In this document: positions 23,279 to 31,397 of the stretch, piece by piece
How positions within the stretch are numbered: position 1 is the stretch's first letter
How the letters are laid out: each line of letters opens with the position of its first letter
Source of the DNA: an uncultured Clostridia bacterium
GTDB lineage: Bacteria > Bacillota > Clostridia > Christensenellales > Borkfalkiaceae
NCBI GenBank assembly: GCA_947589285.1
Contig: CANPZV010000003.1
Location: 1-64,000 of the forward strand
Reading direction: 5' to 3'
Length of the DNA: 64,000 bases
Program-made: the position numbers and the translations under genes
The notes under the pieces: model-generated
What the model saw: only the letters and a program-made list of their open reading frames with translations
What the model was told of the DNA's origin: nothing
The model's database searches: none

Positions 23279-24145
23279 TCAATTCCGAAGCGCGTTCAGT
23301 ACGTCGTCAATGTCGGCGTCGATGAGGAGAGAGCGGGACGCGATCTCCTGCGGGGCGTAGACCTCCCCCATGTTGACGCAGGCGTAGACGGCCTTCGGGT
23401 TTTCCGCCGCCATCCTCCAAAAGGGATATTTGATGATGACGGGCGTATTGTACCCCACGCCGAGTTCCAAAAAGAGGGAATTTTTGCCGCGCGCCCCCGC
23501 CAAAAATTCCCGATACCGCCCGCATGCGGCGTGCCAGCCGCCGTCCTCGACGAACGTATCGTCGGCGCGCAAATTCATCGCCATGGGCTTTCCGCAGACG
23601 GGACAGCGCGGAATGAGTTCGGACGGGATCTTCATATCCCGTTGCTCCGCTACCATGCGGCGGATAGCTTCCTCGTTGTCGTACGTCTTATTATGGCAAG
23701 GCACGGAGCATTGGAACAGCCCGTAGTCCCCCTGCGTATAGAAGAGCCGCCTCTTATCAAAGCCCGCCTTCTGAAAGCAGTGATCCACATTGGTGGTGAT
23801 GACGAAGTAGTCCTTGTCCTTCACAAGGTCAAAAAGTTCTCGGTAGACAGGCTTAGGCGGGTCCATATAGCGGTTGACGAGGATATACCGCGACCAATAC
23901 GCCCAATGTTCTTCGGGCGTTTTGTAGGGATAGAAGCCGCCCGCATACATATCGCGGAAGCCGTACTTTTTTCCGAAGTCGGAGAAATATTTTTCAAAGC
24001 GTTCGCCCGAATAGGTAAATCCCGCTGCCGTGGAAAGTCCCGCTCCCGCGCCGATCACAACAAAATCGGCAGAGAAAATCGCCGCTTTCAAGCGTTCGAT
24101 ACCCGACGCAAAGTCTTTCTTGTCTTTTATTTTACTTGAAATCAT
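23279..24145 (-). CDS. SIR2-family protein resembling class M sirtuins (protein ADP-ribosyltransferase)
   Basis: A 288-residue NAD-dependent sirtuin. The Rossmann motif is GAGAGLSTAAGFTYSG; the NAD pocket has TTNVDHCFQKAGF. Zinc ligands are likely CSVPC and CPVC. Where classical deacetylases have catalytic HG, this protein reads TQGDYG, a feature I recall for class M sirtuins (SirTM), which ADP-ribosylate lipoylated GcvH-like proteins. The usual SirTM neighbours (macrodomain, GcvH-L, lipoate ligase) are absent. An HxlR regulator is transcribed divergently, 200 bases away, and may control it. Confidence 0.75.
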   Translation of the reverse strand: MISSKIKDKKDFASGIERLKAAIFSADFVVIGAGAGLSTAAGFTYSGERFEKYFSDFGKKYGFRDMYAGGFYPYKTPEEHWAYWSRYILVNRYMDPPKPVYRELFDLVKDKDYFVITTNVDHCFQKAGFDKRRLFYTQGDYGLFQCSVPCHNKTYDNEEAIRRMVAEQRDMKIPSELIPRCPVCGKPMAMNLRADDTFVEDGGWHAACGRYREFLAGARGKNSLFLELGVGYNTPVIIKYPFWRMAAENPKAVYACVNMGEVYAPQEIASRSLLIDADIDDVLNALRN

Positions 24146-24292
24146 ATTCTCGCCTTTATTATTTAATTTCGTTCTTTGAACGAGTATTGTAACACATATT
24201 TTGCCCGACGTCCCGATTCATACAAATCTATTAGACTGTAATAAAAAAGTGACCAACAATACTTTCTTTTTTGCTGTTACATCGTTTTTTGC

Positions 24293-24321
24293 TTGCAAAA
24301 GTCTTTTTTGTATGTTATAAT
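24293..24321 (+). promoter_or_regulatory. SigA promoter of the HxlR gene
   Basis: TTGCAA (24293-24298), 17-base spacer, TATAAT (24316-24321), followed by AAGGAGG and the HxlR start. The 200-base region shared with the divergent sirtuin gene is AT-rich and could hold HxlR operator sites; I see no clear palindrome. Confidence 0.8.
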
Positions 24322-24344
24322 CTATAAAAAAGGAGGAAATCATC

Positions 24345-24665
24345 ATGCTGACCAGAGAAGAACTTCCCGATTGCCCCGTGGCGACCACGGTACAGCTCAT
24401 CGGCAACAAGTGGAAACTGCTCATCATCCGCAATCTGCTCACCTCGCCGCAACGCTTTACGGAAATGCTGAAAACGATACCGATCAGCCAAAAGGTCCTG
24501 ACGGACAATTTACGCGCATTGGAGGAGGACGGTCTCGTCGAACGGGAGGTCTTTGCCGAAGTTCCCCCGCGCGTCGTGTATTCCCTCTCCCCGCTCGGAA
24601 TGACCCTGAAACCTATCCTCGACGAAATGAGGGATTGGGGCCTCGCCTATAAAACGAACAATTAG
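24345..24665 (+). CDS. HxlR-family transcriptional regulator
   Basis: A 106-residue winged-helix DNA-binding protein. The HxlR signature is complete: Cys10 in the N-terminal arm (LPDCPVATTVQLIGNKWKLL), the helix-turn-helix around residues 37-62 (FTEMLKTIPISQKVLTDNLRALEEDGLV) and the wing (PPRVVYSLSPLG). Many HxlR proteins respond to electrophiles or redox stress through the N-terminal Cys. AAGGAGG sits 8 bases before the ATG. It is divergent from the sirtuin gene, the most likely target, though this is inference. Confidence 0.9.
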   Translation: MLTREELPDCPVATTVQLIGNKWKLLIIRNLLTSPQRFTEMLKTIPISQKVLTDNLRALEEDGLVEREVFAEVPPRVVYSLSPLGMTLKPILDEMRDWGLAYKTNN

Positions 24666-24685
24666 AAAAACTTCATTTTTGTCAC

Positions 24686-24715
24686 TGCGTCCGCGGATCG
24701 TTGTCCGCGGGCGCA
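24686..24715. terminator. Hairpin after the HxlR gene, near-copy of the sigG terminator
   Basis: TGCGTCCGCGGA / TCCGCGGGCGCA stem with a 6-base loop and one wobble pair. It lacks a strong T-run (AGAATTGT follows), so termination may rely on the second hairpin at 24773-24803. Confidence 0.5.
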
Positions 24716-24772
24716 GAATTGTATTCCGACCATTTTGGCATATCTGCGGGGAGCGGAGCATAGGATAATAAA

Positions 24773-24888
24773 TTATCCACAGAACGATGGCTTCTGTGGA
24801 TAACTTTTTTTGATTCTTTGTCGAAAAATGTCGAACGAACATTCGGAATGTGGAAATCAACAGAGTTTTTCACATGAATTGTGGATAA
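24773..24888. other. Cluster of DnaA boxes with tandem Spo0A boxes (candidate replication-control site)
   Basis: Within 116 bases of the gap between the convergent HxlR and TetR genes: perfect DnaA boxes (TTATCCACA) at 24773-24781 (+), 24795-24803 (-) and 24880-24888 (-), and a one-mismatch box TTTTTCACA at 24866-24874. Two perfect 0A boxes TGTCGAA start at 24819 and 24829, exactly 10 bases apart, the first in the ideal context TTTGTCGAAAAA. The first two DnaA boxes also form a 12-bp hairpin followed by eight T, so a terminator role is possible. The DNA downstream to 24930 is AT-rich. Confidence 0.6.
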
Positions 24889-24973
24889 CTTTTCTGTATT
24901 TATTTATCGGTTATGAATTTTTGTAGACCTTATGCCGTTTTGTCTACAACGTTCCACAAACAAATTTTCAGTC

Positions 24974-25489
24974 TTATACGTCGTGCAGAATGTAGGGCAT
25001 GAGCCGCTTGATCATGCTCAAAACTTCCTCTTCCGTCTCGGTGCAGCCGTTCTTCAGCCAGACCATCATGGTCTCGTTGATGAGCCATGTGAGAATATTG
25101 ACTGCATACTCCATCTCCTTCGCGTCGACGGCGATCTTCGCCTCAGACGCATTCGCAAGGTACAGCTCCTTGATACGGCTCCTGTGGTAGAAGCCGATGG
25201 AGTTGATGTCGTTGGAGAGGAAGGCGTTGTAGACGACCTCGGGGGAGCGGCGGAAGGCAGAAAGGCTCCCTTTTACGAACTCCTCCCACGAGGTGACGTC
25301 CTTCAGTTCCCGATAGAATTTGGACTCGAACACATGCACGACGAGGTCGTACTTGTCCTGATAATACTTATAGAAAGTCCCCTTGCAGATGCCAAGTTCG
25401 GCGATGATATCCTTGACATGGATGCTGTCGATCGACTTCTCCTTCAAGAGGTCCATCAGCGTATTTTCCAAAAAGAATTCGATCTTCAT
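24974..25489 (-). CDS. TetR-family transcriptional regulator
   Basis: A 171-residue regulator with an N-terminal helix-turn-helix (about residues 20-45: IHVKDIIAELGICKGTFYKYYQDK) and an all-helical ligand-binding C-terminal domain of the short TetR type. Its start lies 9 bases after the stop of the GH5 lipoprotein gene on the same strand, so the two are co-transcribed and it may autoregulate the carbohydrate genes. The ligand is unknown. Confidence 0.88.
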   Translation of the reverse strand: MKIEFFLENTLMDLLKEKSIDSIHVKDIIAELGICKGTFYKYYQDKYDLVVHVFESKFYRELKDVTSWEEFVKGSLSAFRRSPEVVYNAFLSNDINSIGFYHRSRIKELYLANASEAKIAVDAKEMEYAVNILTWLINETMMVWLKNGCTETEEEVLSMIKRLMPYILHDV

Positions 25490-25498
25490 TCGTTCTCC

Positions 25499-27223
25499 TC
25501 ACCAATCAAAGGTAAAAATCGCGCAGTCGTCGAGCGTCTTTCCGTCGGCATGCAGTTTTCCCTCCCCGTCGAGCCGCAGATAGCGGCAGGTCGTAAAGGA
25601 GATGAAGGTGTAGCCGTATTCCGTCTGAACGGGATAGAACCGCGCCGCAGGGCCTTTCTCGCCGAGGAGGACGTCGTTCCCCGAAACGGTGAAATATTTG
25701 CCCGCCAAGGCGAGATAGACGGTGCCATCCTGCGCGGAATGGTATGTGACGGTGATCTGCTGCCCCGCATTGCGGTCGGGCGCGAGCCTCGGGACAATGC
25801 CGTCGGCATAGTAGGGATAGCTCGTTGCCGCGTCGAAGAACACATATCCCCTTGCCGCGAGGGGCGTCTGCGGAGGCACGGTGAGATAGTCCTTCATGAC
25901 GCTCTCGAGCGTCTTTTCGCCGAGGTCCACCTTGTGGATGTCCTCCGTCGTCCTGAGGCCCTCGAACTTTTTCAGAATGGTCTCATAGCTGTCGGTATGG
26001 GCGTTTACCTTGTCCACGGCGGGGATCGTGTAGATGCCCCATGCCGAGTTGCTCCAGGTATTGTTGATCTTATAGGTCCAGCTGTTCCAATGCCAGCCCT
26101 CGCGGTTCAGGAGGTCGAGGACATACGTCCACTGTTCGGGGTCGTTGTAGTTGTTGAATTCCCCCATGTGGATCGGCACGCCGAAGTTTTGGGAGGTGAT
26201 CCCCTCGATCTTCTCGTTCCAGCTCCGCCCATGCTCCGTGAACTGTCCCCCCTCTGCCATGCTCGTGTAGTGGTGGAAGGAGTACATGCAGTTCTCCCAG
26301 CCGTACTCTTCGGGGCGGGGAAGGTCCTTCCCGTCCCAGCATGCCTCAAAAATGACCATATGATCCCTGTCCTTCTCGCGGACGGCGTCATACAGCGCGT
26401 CAAAGACTTCGAAGTGGGTCTCGTTGGTGGTCCCCGCCTTCTCCCCGGGTTCGTTCAGAAGGTCGTACCCCGCCACGGCGGGATTGTCCTTATAGCGATC
26501 GGCGAGCGCGCGCCAGAGGTCGGCGGTGAGGCCGATCATGCGGGTGTTTTTGTAGAAGTTCACCTCCCATGCCGAATCAAAGGTCTGCCCGCTGTGGTCC
26601 TGCCCGTTCTGCGAGCCGTAGGCCCCGTGCATGTCGAGGATGGTATAGATGCCGTAGGAGGCGGCCTTCTCGATAAAGTTGTCGAGGGGCGTAAAGTCGT
26701 AATCCCCCGCGTTGTCGTAGCTGACGATGCTGTCAAAGTCCACCGTCATATAGGTAAAGGGCAGGCGGATGCAGTTCATCCCCATGGCGGCGCAGTTCTC
26801 GAAATCGACGTCGCTCCACCAGTCGTTTTGATAGGCTGTCCACAGCTTTTCTGCATCCTCCAGCCCGAACCGCTGAATAAAAACCTGCGAAATGGTCCGA
26901 AAATCACGGGTACGGATCCCGATCTCGTCGGTCGGGCCGCTGCTCGCGAAGCCGTTCATCCAATTTTCGGTGACGAACAGGCCGCCCGCGTTCACGCCGC
27001 GGAGCATGACCTCCTCCCCCCTCTTGTTCTTGACGACAGCCCCGTCCGCACGAAGAAAATCGTCGCTTTCAAGTGCGCGGACGACAGACCCGTCGTCCTT
27101 ATCCTTGTCCTCGTCGCCGCCCTGCAGATGCAGGCCGCCGCAAGCGGCAAGAAAAAGTGCCATGACGAAACCCATCGCCACGGCAAAGATGGACCGAATA
27201 CCCCCTCGGTTCGGATAACTCAT
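25499..27223 (-). CDS. Glycoside hydrolase family 5 lipoprotein (cellulase/endoglucanase-like)
   Basis: A 574-residue secreted enzyme. Signal peptide with lipobox LAAC (Cys28) gives lipid anchoring. The (beta/alpha)8 domain spans about 55-420, with acid/base Glu258 in LLNEPG and nucleophile Glu355 in HMGEFN, as in GH5; MNCIRLPFTY and LDMHGAYGSQNG are further family segments. Residues about 440-574 form a beta-rich module resembling a beta-trefoil or fascin-like fold, possibly carbohydrate binding. The ATG at 27223 was chosen for AAGGGG upstream and the correct signal peptide. It is divergent from the GH3 gene. Confidence 0.9.
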   Translation of the reverse strand: MSYPNRGGIRSIFAVAMGFVMALFLAACGGLHLQGGDEDKDKDDGSVVRALESDDFLRADGAVVKNKRGEEVMLRGVNAGGLFVTENWMNGFASSGPTDEIGIRTRDFRTISQVFIQRFGLEDAEKLWTAYQNDWWSDVDFENCAAMGMNCIRLPFTYMTVDFDSIVSYDNAGDYDFTPLDNFIEKAASYGIYTILDMHGAYGSQNGQDHSGQTFDSAWEVNFYKNTRMIGLTADLWRALADRYKDNPAVAGYDLLNEPGEKAGTTNETHFEVFDALYDAVREKDRDHMVIFEACWDGKDLPRPEEYGWENCMYSFHHYTSMAEGGQFTEHGRSWNEKIEGITSQNFGVPIHMGEFNNYNDPEQWTYVLDLLNREGWHWNSWTYKINNTWSNSAWGIYTIPAVDKVNAHTDSYETILKKFEGLRTTEDIHKVDLGEKTLESVMKDYLTVPPQTPLAARGYVFFDAATSYPYYADGIVPRLAPDRNAGQQITVTYHSAQDGTVYLALAGKYFTVSGNDVLLGEKGPAARFYPVQTEYGYTFISFTTCRYLRLDGEGKLHADGKTLDDCAIFTFDW

Positions 27224-27352
27224 ATGTATTTTTCCCCTTTTCTCTATCATATCACATATTTCTCGAATTGAAATAGACACTAAGAATAAAGTGTATATTT
27301 ATCAACCAAATTATCATAGGTTCATTTTCGCCATACTTACAGTGAATGACCA

Positions 27353-27381
27353 TTGACATCATATTGAATCTATTGTATGGT
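27353..27381 (+). promoter_or_regulatory. Candidate promoter for the GH3 gene
   Basis: TTGACA (27353-27358), 17-base spacer, TATGGT (27376-27381). It sits in the 294-base divergent region between the GH5 and GH3 genes, which also holds TGTACACGTTGTAAAC near 27417 and an AAAAACGTTAAAATTTAAC stretch near 27477. These could be regulator sites but cannot be assigned. Confidence 0.45.
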
Positions 27382-27517
27382 TAATTTATAACATAAACAG
27401 TTCCAAACAAACATTGTACACGTTGTAAACATGAAATTTTTTTTGATTTCGCGCACATTGGCGCAACATAACGTGGAAAAACGTTAAAATTTAACAAGGA
27501 ACTGCAAGGAGGAAAAA

Positions 27518-30500
27518 ATGAAGGCAAAAACATTTCGGATCCTGACGTTTTCCGTCGTCGGCTTTCTGCTCGCGGTGGTCATCGCGGTGAACGTCGCGGC
27601 GGGCATCTGGGGAGGCGATCTGATCCGCATCATGAGCGGCTCCGATCTCGACGACGCATCCCGCGCGGCGGGTGCCGCGCTTGCCGAGCAGATCGTGGAA
27701 GAGGGCACCGTCCTCGTGAAGAACGACGGCAACGTCCTTCCCCTCGACGCGGAGAACGAGGAAGAGACGAAAGTCAACGTGTTCGGGTGGTCGTCCGTCT
27801 ATTGGGTCTCCTCGGGCAGCGGCTCGGGCAGATCGACGAACAACGGCGATTCTTCGCTCGAAAAGACGCAGGTGAAGTTCCTTGACGCCCTCACGAGTTT
27901 GGGTGTGGAATACAACACCGAACTTTCGGAAATGTACAAAAAATATGCCACGCGCAACGGTTACGCGTGGGATACCCTCCACGGCTACGACTATGAGTCC
28001 TGCCGCCTCGTCGAACCGAAGATGTCCGATTATTCTGAAACTCTTCTCGCAAACGCAGAGGCCTATTCGGACGTCGCGATCGTGGTCCTGAGCCGCGTTT
28101 CGGGCGAAAGCACGGACGCTCCCCTCGTCCAATACAAGGGCGCGAGCGTCAGCTCCACCCCCGCAACGGGCGACGACGCGGCCCTCACCTATCTCGACGC
28201 CTCGTCGGAAGAGCGTGAACTCCTCGCATATGTGGGCGAAAAGTTCGAGAAAGTCATCGTCCTCATCAACGCCACGAATGCGATGAATCTCAGCTTCATG
28301 GACGACGTTGCAGGGCTTGACGCTTGCCTTGTGACGGGCGGCACGGGCGACGTTGGCACGACGGGGATCGTCAACCTGCTCTACGGGCAGGTCATGGGCG
28401 AAAATCCCAAGAACGGCCAAACGGGCGACCTCATCAGCCCCTCGGGAAAGCTCACGGACACCTATCCTTACGATTTCCGCACCAATTCCTCTTGGGCGAA
28501 CACGGGCAACCTCGGCGTCGGCAAGTACACGGGCGCGGAAGGCCTCTATCCCCTCGGCGTATCAAACGGCAACTTCCACGGCAACCCCGCCTTCACGCAG
28601 GTCAGCTATCTCGACTATGTGGAGGACATCTATGTCGGCTACAAGTGGTACGAGACGGCGGACGCGGACGGCTTCTGGGATTCGAACTTCGCAAAGACGA
28701 CGTTCGGCATCAATAACGGGTATGAGGACGTCGTGCAGTACCCCTTCGGCTACGGCATGACCTACACCAAATTTGACTGGGCGGTGACCGAATCGGTCAA
28801 GGACAGGTCGATCACCCGCGACAACGTGAATCAAGAGATCTCCATCACCGTCAACGTCAAGAATACGGGCGACCACCCCGCACAGGAGGTCGTGGAACTC
28901 TACTACACCCCTCCCTACACCAAGGGCGGGATCGAGAAAGCGGCGGTCAACCTGCTCGCCTTCGCCAAGACGCCCGTTGCGGTCGAACCGGGAGAGTCGC
29001 AGAACCTGACGCTCACCTTCTCCCCTGCCGACATGGGTTCCTATGACGCCTACGGCAAGAGGATCGTCGGCGGCGGCTGGATCCTTGAAAAGGGCGACTA
29101 CACCCTCTCCCTCCGCACCGACGCGCACACCGTGAAGGACATGAACGGCGCAGAGATCAAACTGACCGTCGGAAGCGACATCATGAATTATGACGAGGAA
29201 CAGGCGTTCAACCTCTTCACGGGCGACGACGCGGCCGACTACGGCATCTCCCTCGACGGAAGCAACACGGGCGCGAACATCAAGTATCTCACGAGAAACG
29301 ACTTCGAAGGCACCTTCCCCACCGTTGCCGCAAATACCGACAGGACCATGAGTACCAAGACCCGCGCGATGAACCAAAAGGTCAAGGACCACAACCTCTA
29401 TGACGTGAGCGACGTCGTCGCATGGGAAACTGCGCAGGTAGCCGCAAACGGCGACCAGCCCATTGAAATGCCCGCCATGGAGAAAAAGAACGGTCTCACT
29501 CTGTTCGATGAATCGGGCAAAGTTGCCAACGAACTCGGCAAAGAGCTGGGTGCGAATTATGACGACGAACGGTGGGAGGACGTTCTCGACCAGCTCTCCT
29601 TCACTGAAATGAGCAATCTCGCCCTGCACGGCTATATCCATGAGGAAAAGGTCGATTCCGTCGGCAAGGCGGAGACCGCTTCCCTCGACGGCCCCTCGCA
29701 GTTCGCCTCCTTCAACGTGAGTAACGGCGTCGGCACGGGCTACCCGAACCCCTCTGTGCTTGCACAGACGTGGAATCCCGAGCTTGCGAAGAGCTTCGGC
29801 CTCTCCGTCGGCGCGGAAGCCGTGACGTCCGGCCGCCAGGGTTGGTATGCCCCCGGCCTGAATCTCCACCGCTCGGCCTTTGGCGGAAGAAATTATGAGT
29901 ACTTCTCCGAAGATTCCCTCTTCACGGGGATCATGGGTGCGGAGATCGTCGAAGGTTCCCTCGACGCGGGCGTCTACGTCTACGTCAAGCACATCATCGG
30001 CTACGATCAGGAGACGGCGCGTGACTCCATCTACTGCTGGATGACCGAACAGGCCCTCCGCGAGACATATGTACGTCCCTTCAAGATCCTGATCGACAGG
30101 GTCGAGAAGAACGTCGGCGGTACCCCCGGTCTCATGTCCTCCTACGGCCGCATCGGCGCGATCTGGGCGGGCGGCAGCGAAGCCCTCCTCACCAAGCTCC
30201 TCCGCGAGGAATGGGGCTACAACGGTGCGATCCTCACCGACTACGCCGATCACAAGGACTTCATGAACGGCGACCAGATGATCCGCGCGGGCGGCGACAT
30301 GTGGATGGACGGCGTTGACAAGGGCAGCTTCAGGAGCAACCTGCACAGCACGAAGGACAATGCCGCGTTCGTCTCCAAACTCCGCGAGAGTGCGCACCAT
30401 GTGCTGTACATGATCTGCAATGCGGGCTATGTCAACTCCAATTACAATGCCGACGCAGACAATCCCATCGTCAACAAGGGCGGCAAATCATTCCCGCTCT

Positions 30501-30604
30501 GGACGTACATCGGGATCATCGACGCCGTCGTTGGCGCAGGCTGTGCCGTCTGGGTCGTGTTTGCGATCCTCAAGAAGGATAAGATCGCTCCGGACGTCAT
30601 CTAA
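27518..30604 (+). CDS. Domain-permuted glycoside hydrolase family 3 membrane protein
   Basis: A 1028-residue protein with domains in an order opposite to most GH3 enzymes. After an N-terminal membrane helix (about 8-29), the GH3 C-terminal alpha/beta sandwich comes first (about 45-420, starting AAGAALAEQIVEEGTVLVKN), then a fibronectin-III-like domain (about 435-555), then the TIM-barrel catalytic domain (about 690-970) with GLNLHRSAFGGRNYEYFSED and predicted nucleophile Asp908 in ILTDYADHKD. A second membrane helix lies at about 1000-1020. Likely substrates are beta-glucosides or xylosides. AAGGAGG precedes the start. Confidence 0.88.
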   Translation: MKAKTFRILTFSVVGFLLAVVIAVNVAAGIWGGDLIRIMSGSDLDDASRAAGAALAEQIVEEGTVLVKNDGNVLPLDAENEEETKVNVFGWSSVYWVSSGSGSGRSTNNGDSSLEKTQVKFLDALTSLGVEYNTELSEMYKKYATRNGYAWDTLHGYDYESCRLVEPKMSDYSETLLANAEAYSDVAIVVLSRVSGESTDAPLVQYKGASVSSTPATGDDAALTYLDASSEERELLAYVGEKFEKVIVLINATNAMNLSFMDDVAGLDACLVTGGTGDVGTTGIVNLLYGQVMGENPKNGQTGDLISPSGKLTDTYPYDFRTNSSWANTGNLGVGKYTGAEGLYPLGVSNGNFHGNPAFTQVSYLDYVEDIYVGYKWYETADADGFWDSNFAKTTFGINNGYEDVVQYPFGYGMTYTKFDWAVTESVKDRSITRDNVNQEISITVNVKNTGDHPAQEVVELYYTPPYTKGGIEKAAVNLLAFAKTPVAVEPGESQNLTLTFSPADMGSYDAYGKRIVGGGWILEKGDYTLSLRTDAHTVKDMNGAEIKLTVGSDIMNYDEEQAFNLFTGDDAADYGISLDGSNTGANIKYLTRNDFEGTFPTVAANTDRTMSTKTRAMNQKVKDHNLYDVSDVVAWETAQVAANGDQPIEMPAMEKKNGLTLFDESGKVANELGKELGANYDDERWEDVLDQLSFTEMSNLALHGYIHEEKVDSVGKAETASLDGPSQFASFNVSNGVGTGYPNPSVLAQTWNPELAKSFGLSVGAEAVTSGRQGWYAPGLNLHRSAFGGRNYEYFSEDSLFTGIMGAEIVEGSLDAGVYVYVKHIIGYDQETARDSIYCWMTEQALRETYVRPFKILIDRVEKNVGGTPGLMSSYGRIGAIWAGGSEALLTKLLREEWGYNGAILTDYADHKDFMNGDQMIRAGGDMWMDGVDKGSFRSNLHSTKDNAAFVSKLRESAHHVLYMICNAGYVNSNYNADADNPIVNKGGKSFPLWTYIGIIDAVVGAGCAVWVVFAILKKDKIAPDVI

Positions 30605-30627
30605 GGCAACACAATTTCACAGGATAG

Positions 30628-30662
30628 AAAAAGTCTGCGGCGTTCCGCCGCAGACTTTTTTT
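30628..30662 (+). terminator. Intrinsic terminator after the GH3 gene
   Basis: A 15-bp stem AAAAAGTCTGCGGCG / CGCCGCAGACTTTTT with a 3-base loop and seven T in total; the A-run on the other side makes it symmetrical. Confidence 0.93.
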
Positions 30663-31250
30663 GTTGGACTTTTCCGATCACGCTGCCCCTCGCTGCCCCT
30701 TTTAGAGGAAAGGGGTTTCAAAACCCCTCTGTCACTCGCTTCGCTCGTGACATCTCCCCTATGAGGGGCGACAAGAATAAGGTGATGGTTCGGCAAGCTC
30801 ACCATGACGGAATCAGTACGACACCCCCTCAGTCACGCAAGGGCGCGTGACAGCTTCTCATGCGGGTAGAGACCCGCATTTGGTCACCGTTCGCGCAGAT
30901 AATGCGCTCACTCACCGCAAAACGCAGCGCACAGCACACTGTGCTGTTGCGCAAGAATTGCGTTTTGCGACCCTCAAGGGGGAGCCGAGACCCTTGCCCA
31001 CCCCTCGAGGGGTGGGTGTCACGAAGTGACGGAAGGGGTGTCATTCCTATCCCCCTACCACAATTTTTAATTTTCAATTTTTAATTTTTAATTAAAATGC
31101 GGTGACCCACCCCCCTACCCCCCCTCCCATGGAGGGGGTAGGGGGGGCACTCCCATGGAGGGGGTAAAGAGGGGCATCCCCATGGAGGCGGCGAGGCCGC
31201 GGCTCCCCAATAAGGGGCGACGAAAGAAACCGCGTCACAAGGAAAAATGA
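30663..31250. repeat. Mosaic intergenic repeat block
   Basis: About 590 bases without a gene. Modules shared with other blocks: CCTCGCTGCCCCTTTTAG; TTTCAAAACCCCTCTGTC with GTGACATCTCCCC; GTGACCCACCCCCCTACC; three repeats of CCCATGGAGG. A segment at 30840-31020 (CATGCGGGTAGAGACCCGCA, AACGCAGCGCACAGCACAC) is not seen elsewhere in the window. The AT-rich 31062-31093 copy of the repeat near 3.6 kb lies inside it. Confidence 0.75.
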
Positions 31251-31346
31251 AAATAATGTTCAAAATTCACAAAATCGTGCTGTAAGTTTTCATTTTTATA
31301 ATCACGGGATTATTATGCGAAAAAAGGTGTATTTATTCTATTGTTA

Positions 31347-31355
31347 TGATATAAT
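31347..31355 (+). promoter_or_regulatory. Extended -10 promoter for the 2028-residue lipoprotein
   Basis: TGATATAAT (TG-n-TATAAT) at 31347-31355 with a weak -35 (GTGTAT at 17 bases). It lies 42 bases before the start codon in AT-rich DNA. Confidence 0.6.
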
Positions 31356-31397
31356 ATAAAGAACTAAATTTATATTTCTATATTTTTGGAGGACGGT

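Noticed and set aside
24773-24888. Firm call of chromosomal oriC
   Set aside because: The boxes are striking, but flanking gene direction and missing origin-associated genes argue against it, and the hairpin plus T-run can be a terminator. It is kept as a candidate control site only.
24932-27271. Long open frame of about 780 codons on the plus strand opposite the GH5 and TetR genes
   Set aside because: It has no start context or family features and covers two well-supported genes. Long antisense frames are expected in GC-rich coding DNA; the same applies to frames opposite GH3 (28562-30400) and the large lipoprotein (31344-33176, 34170-36125).
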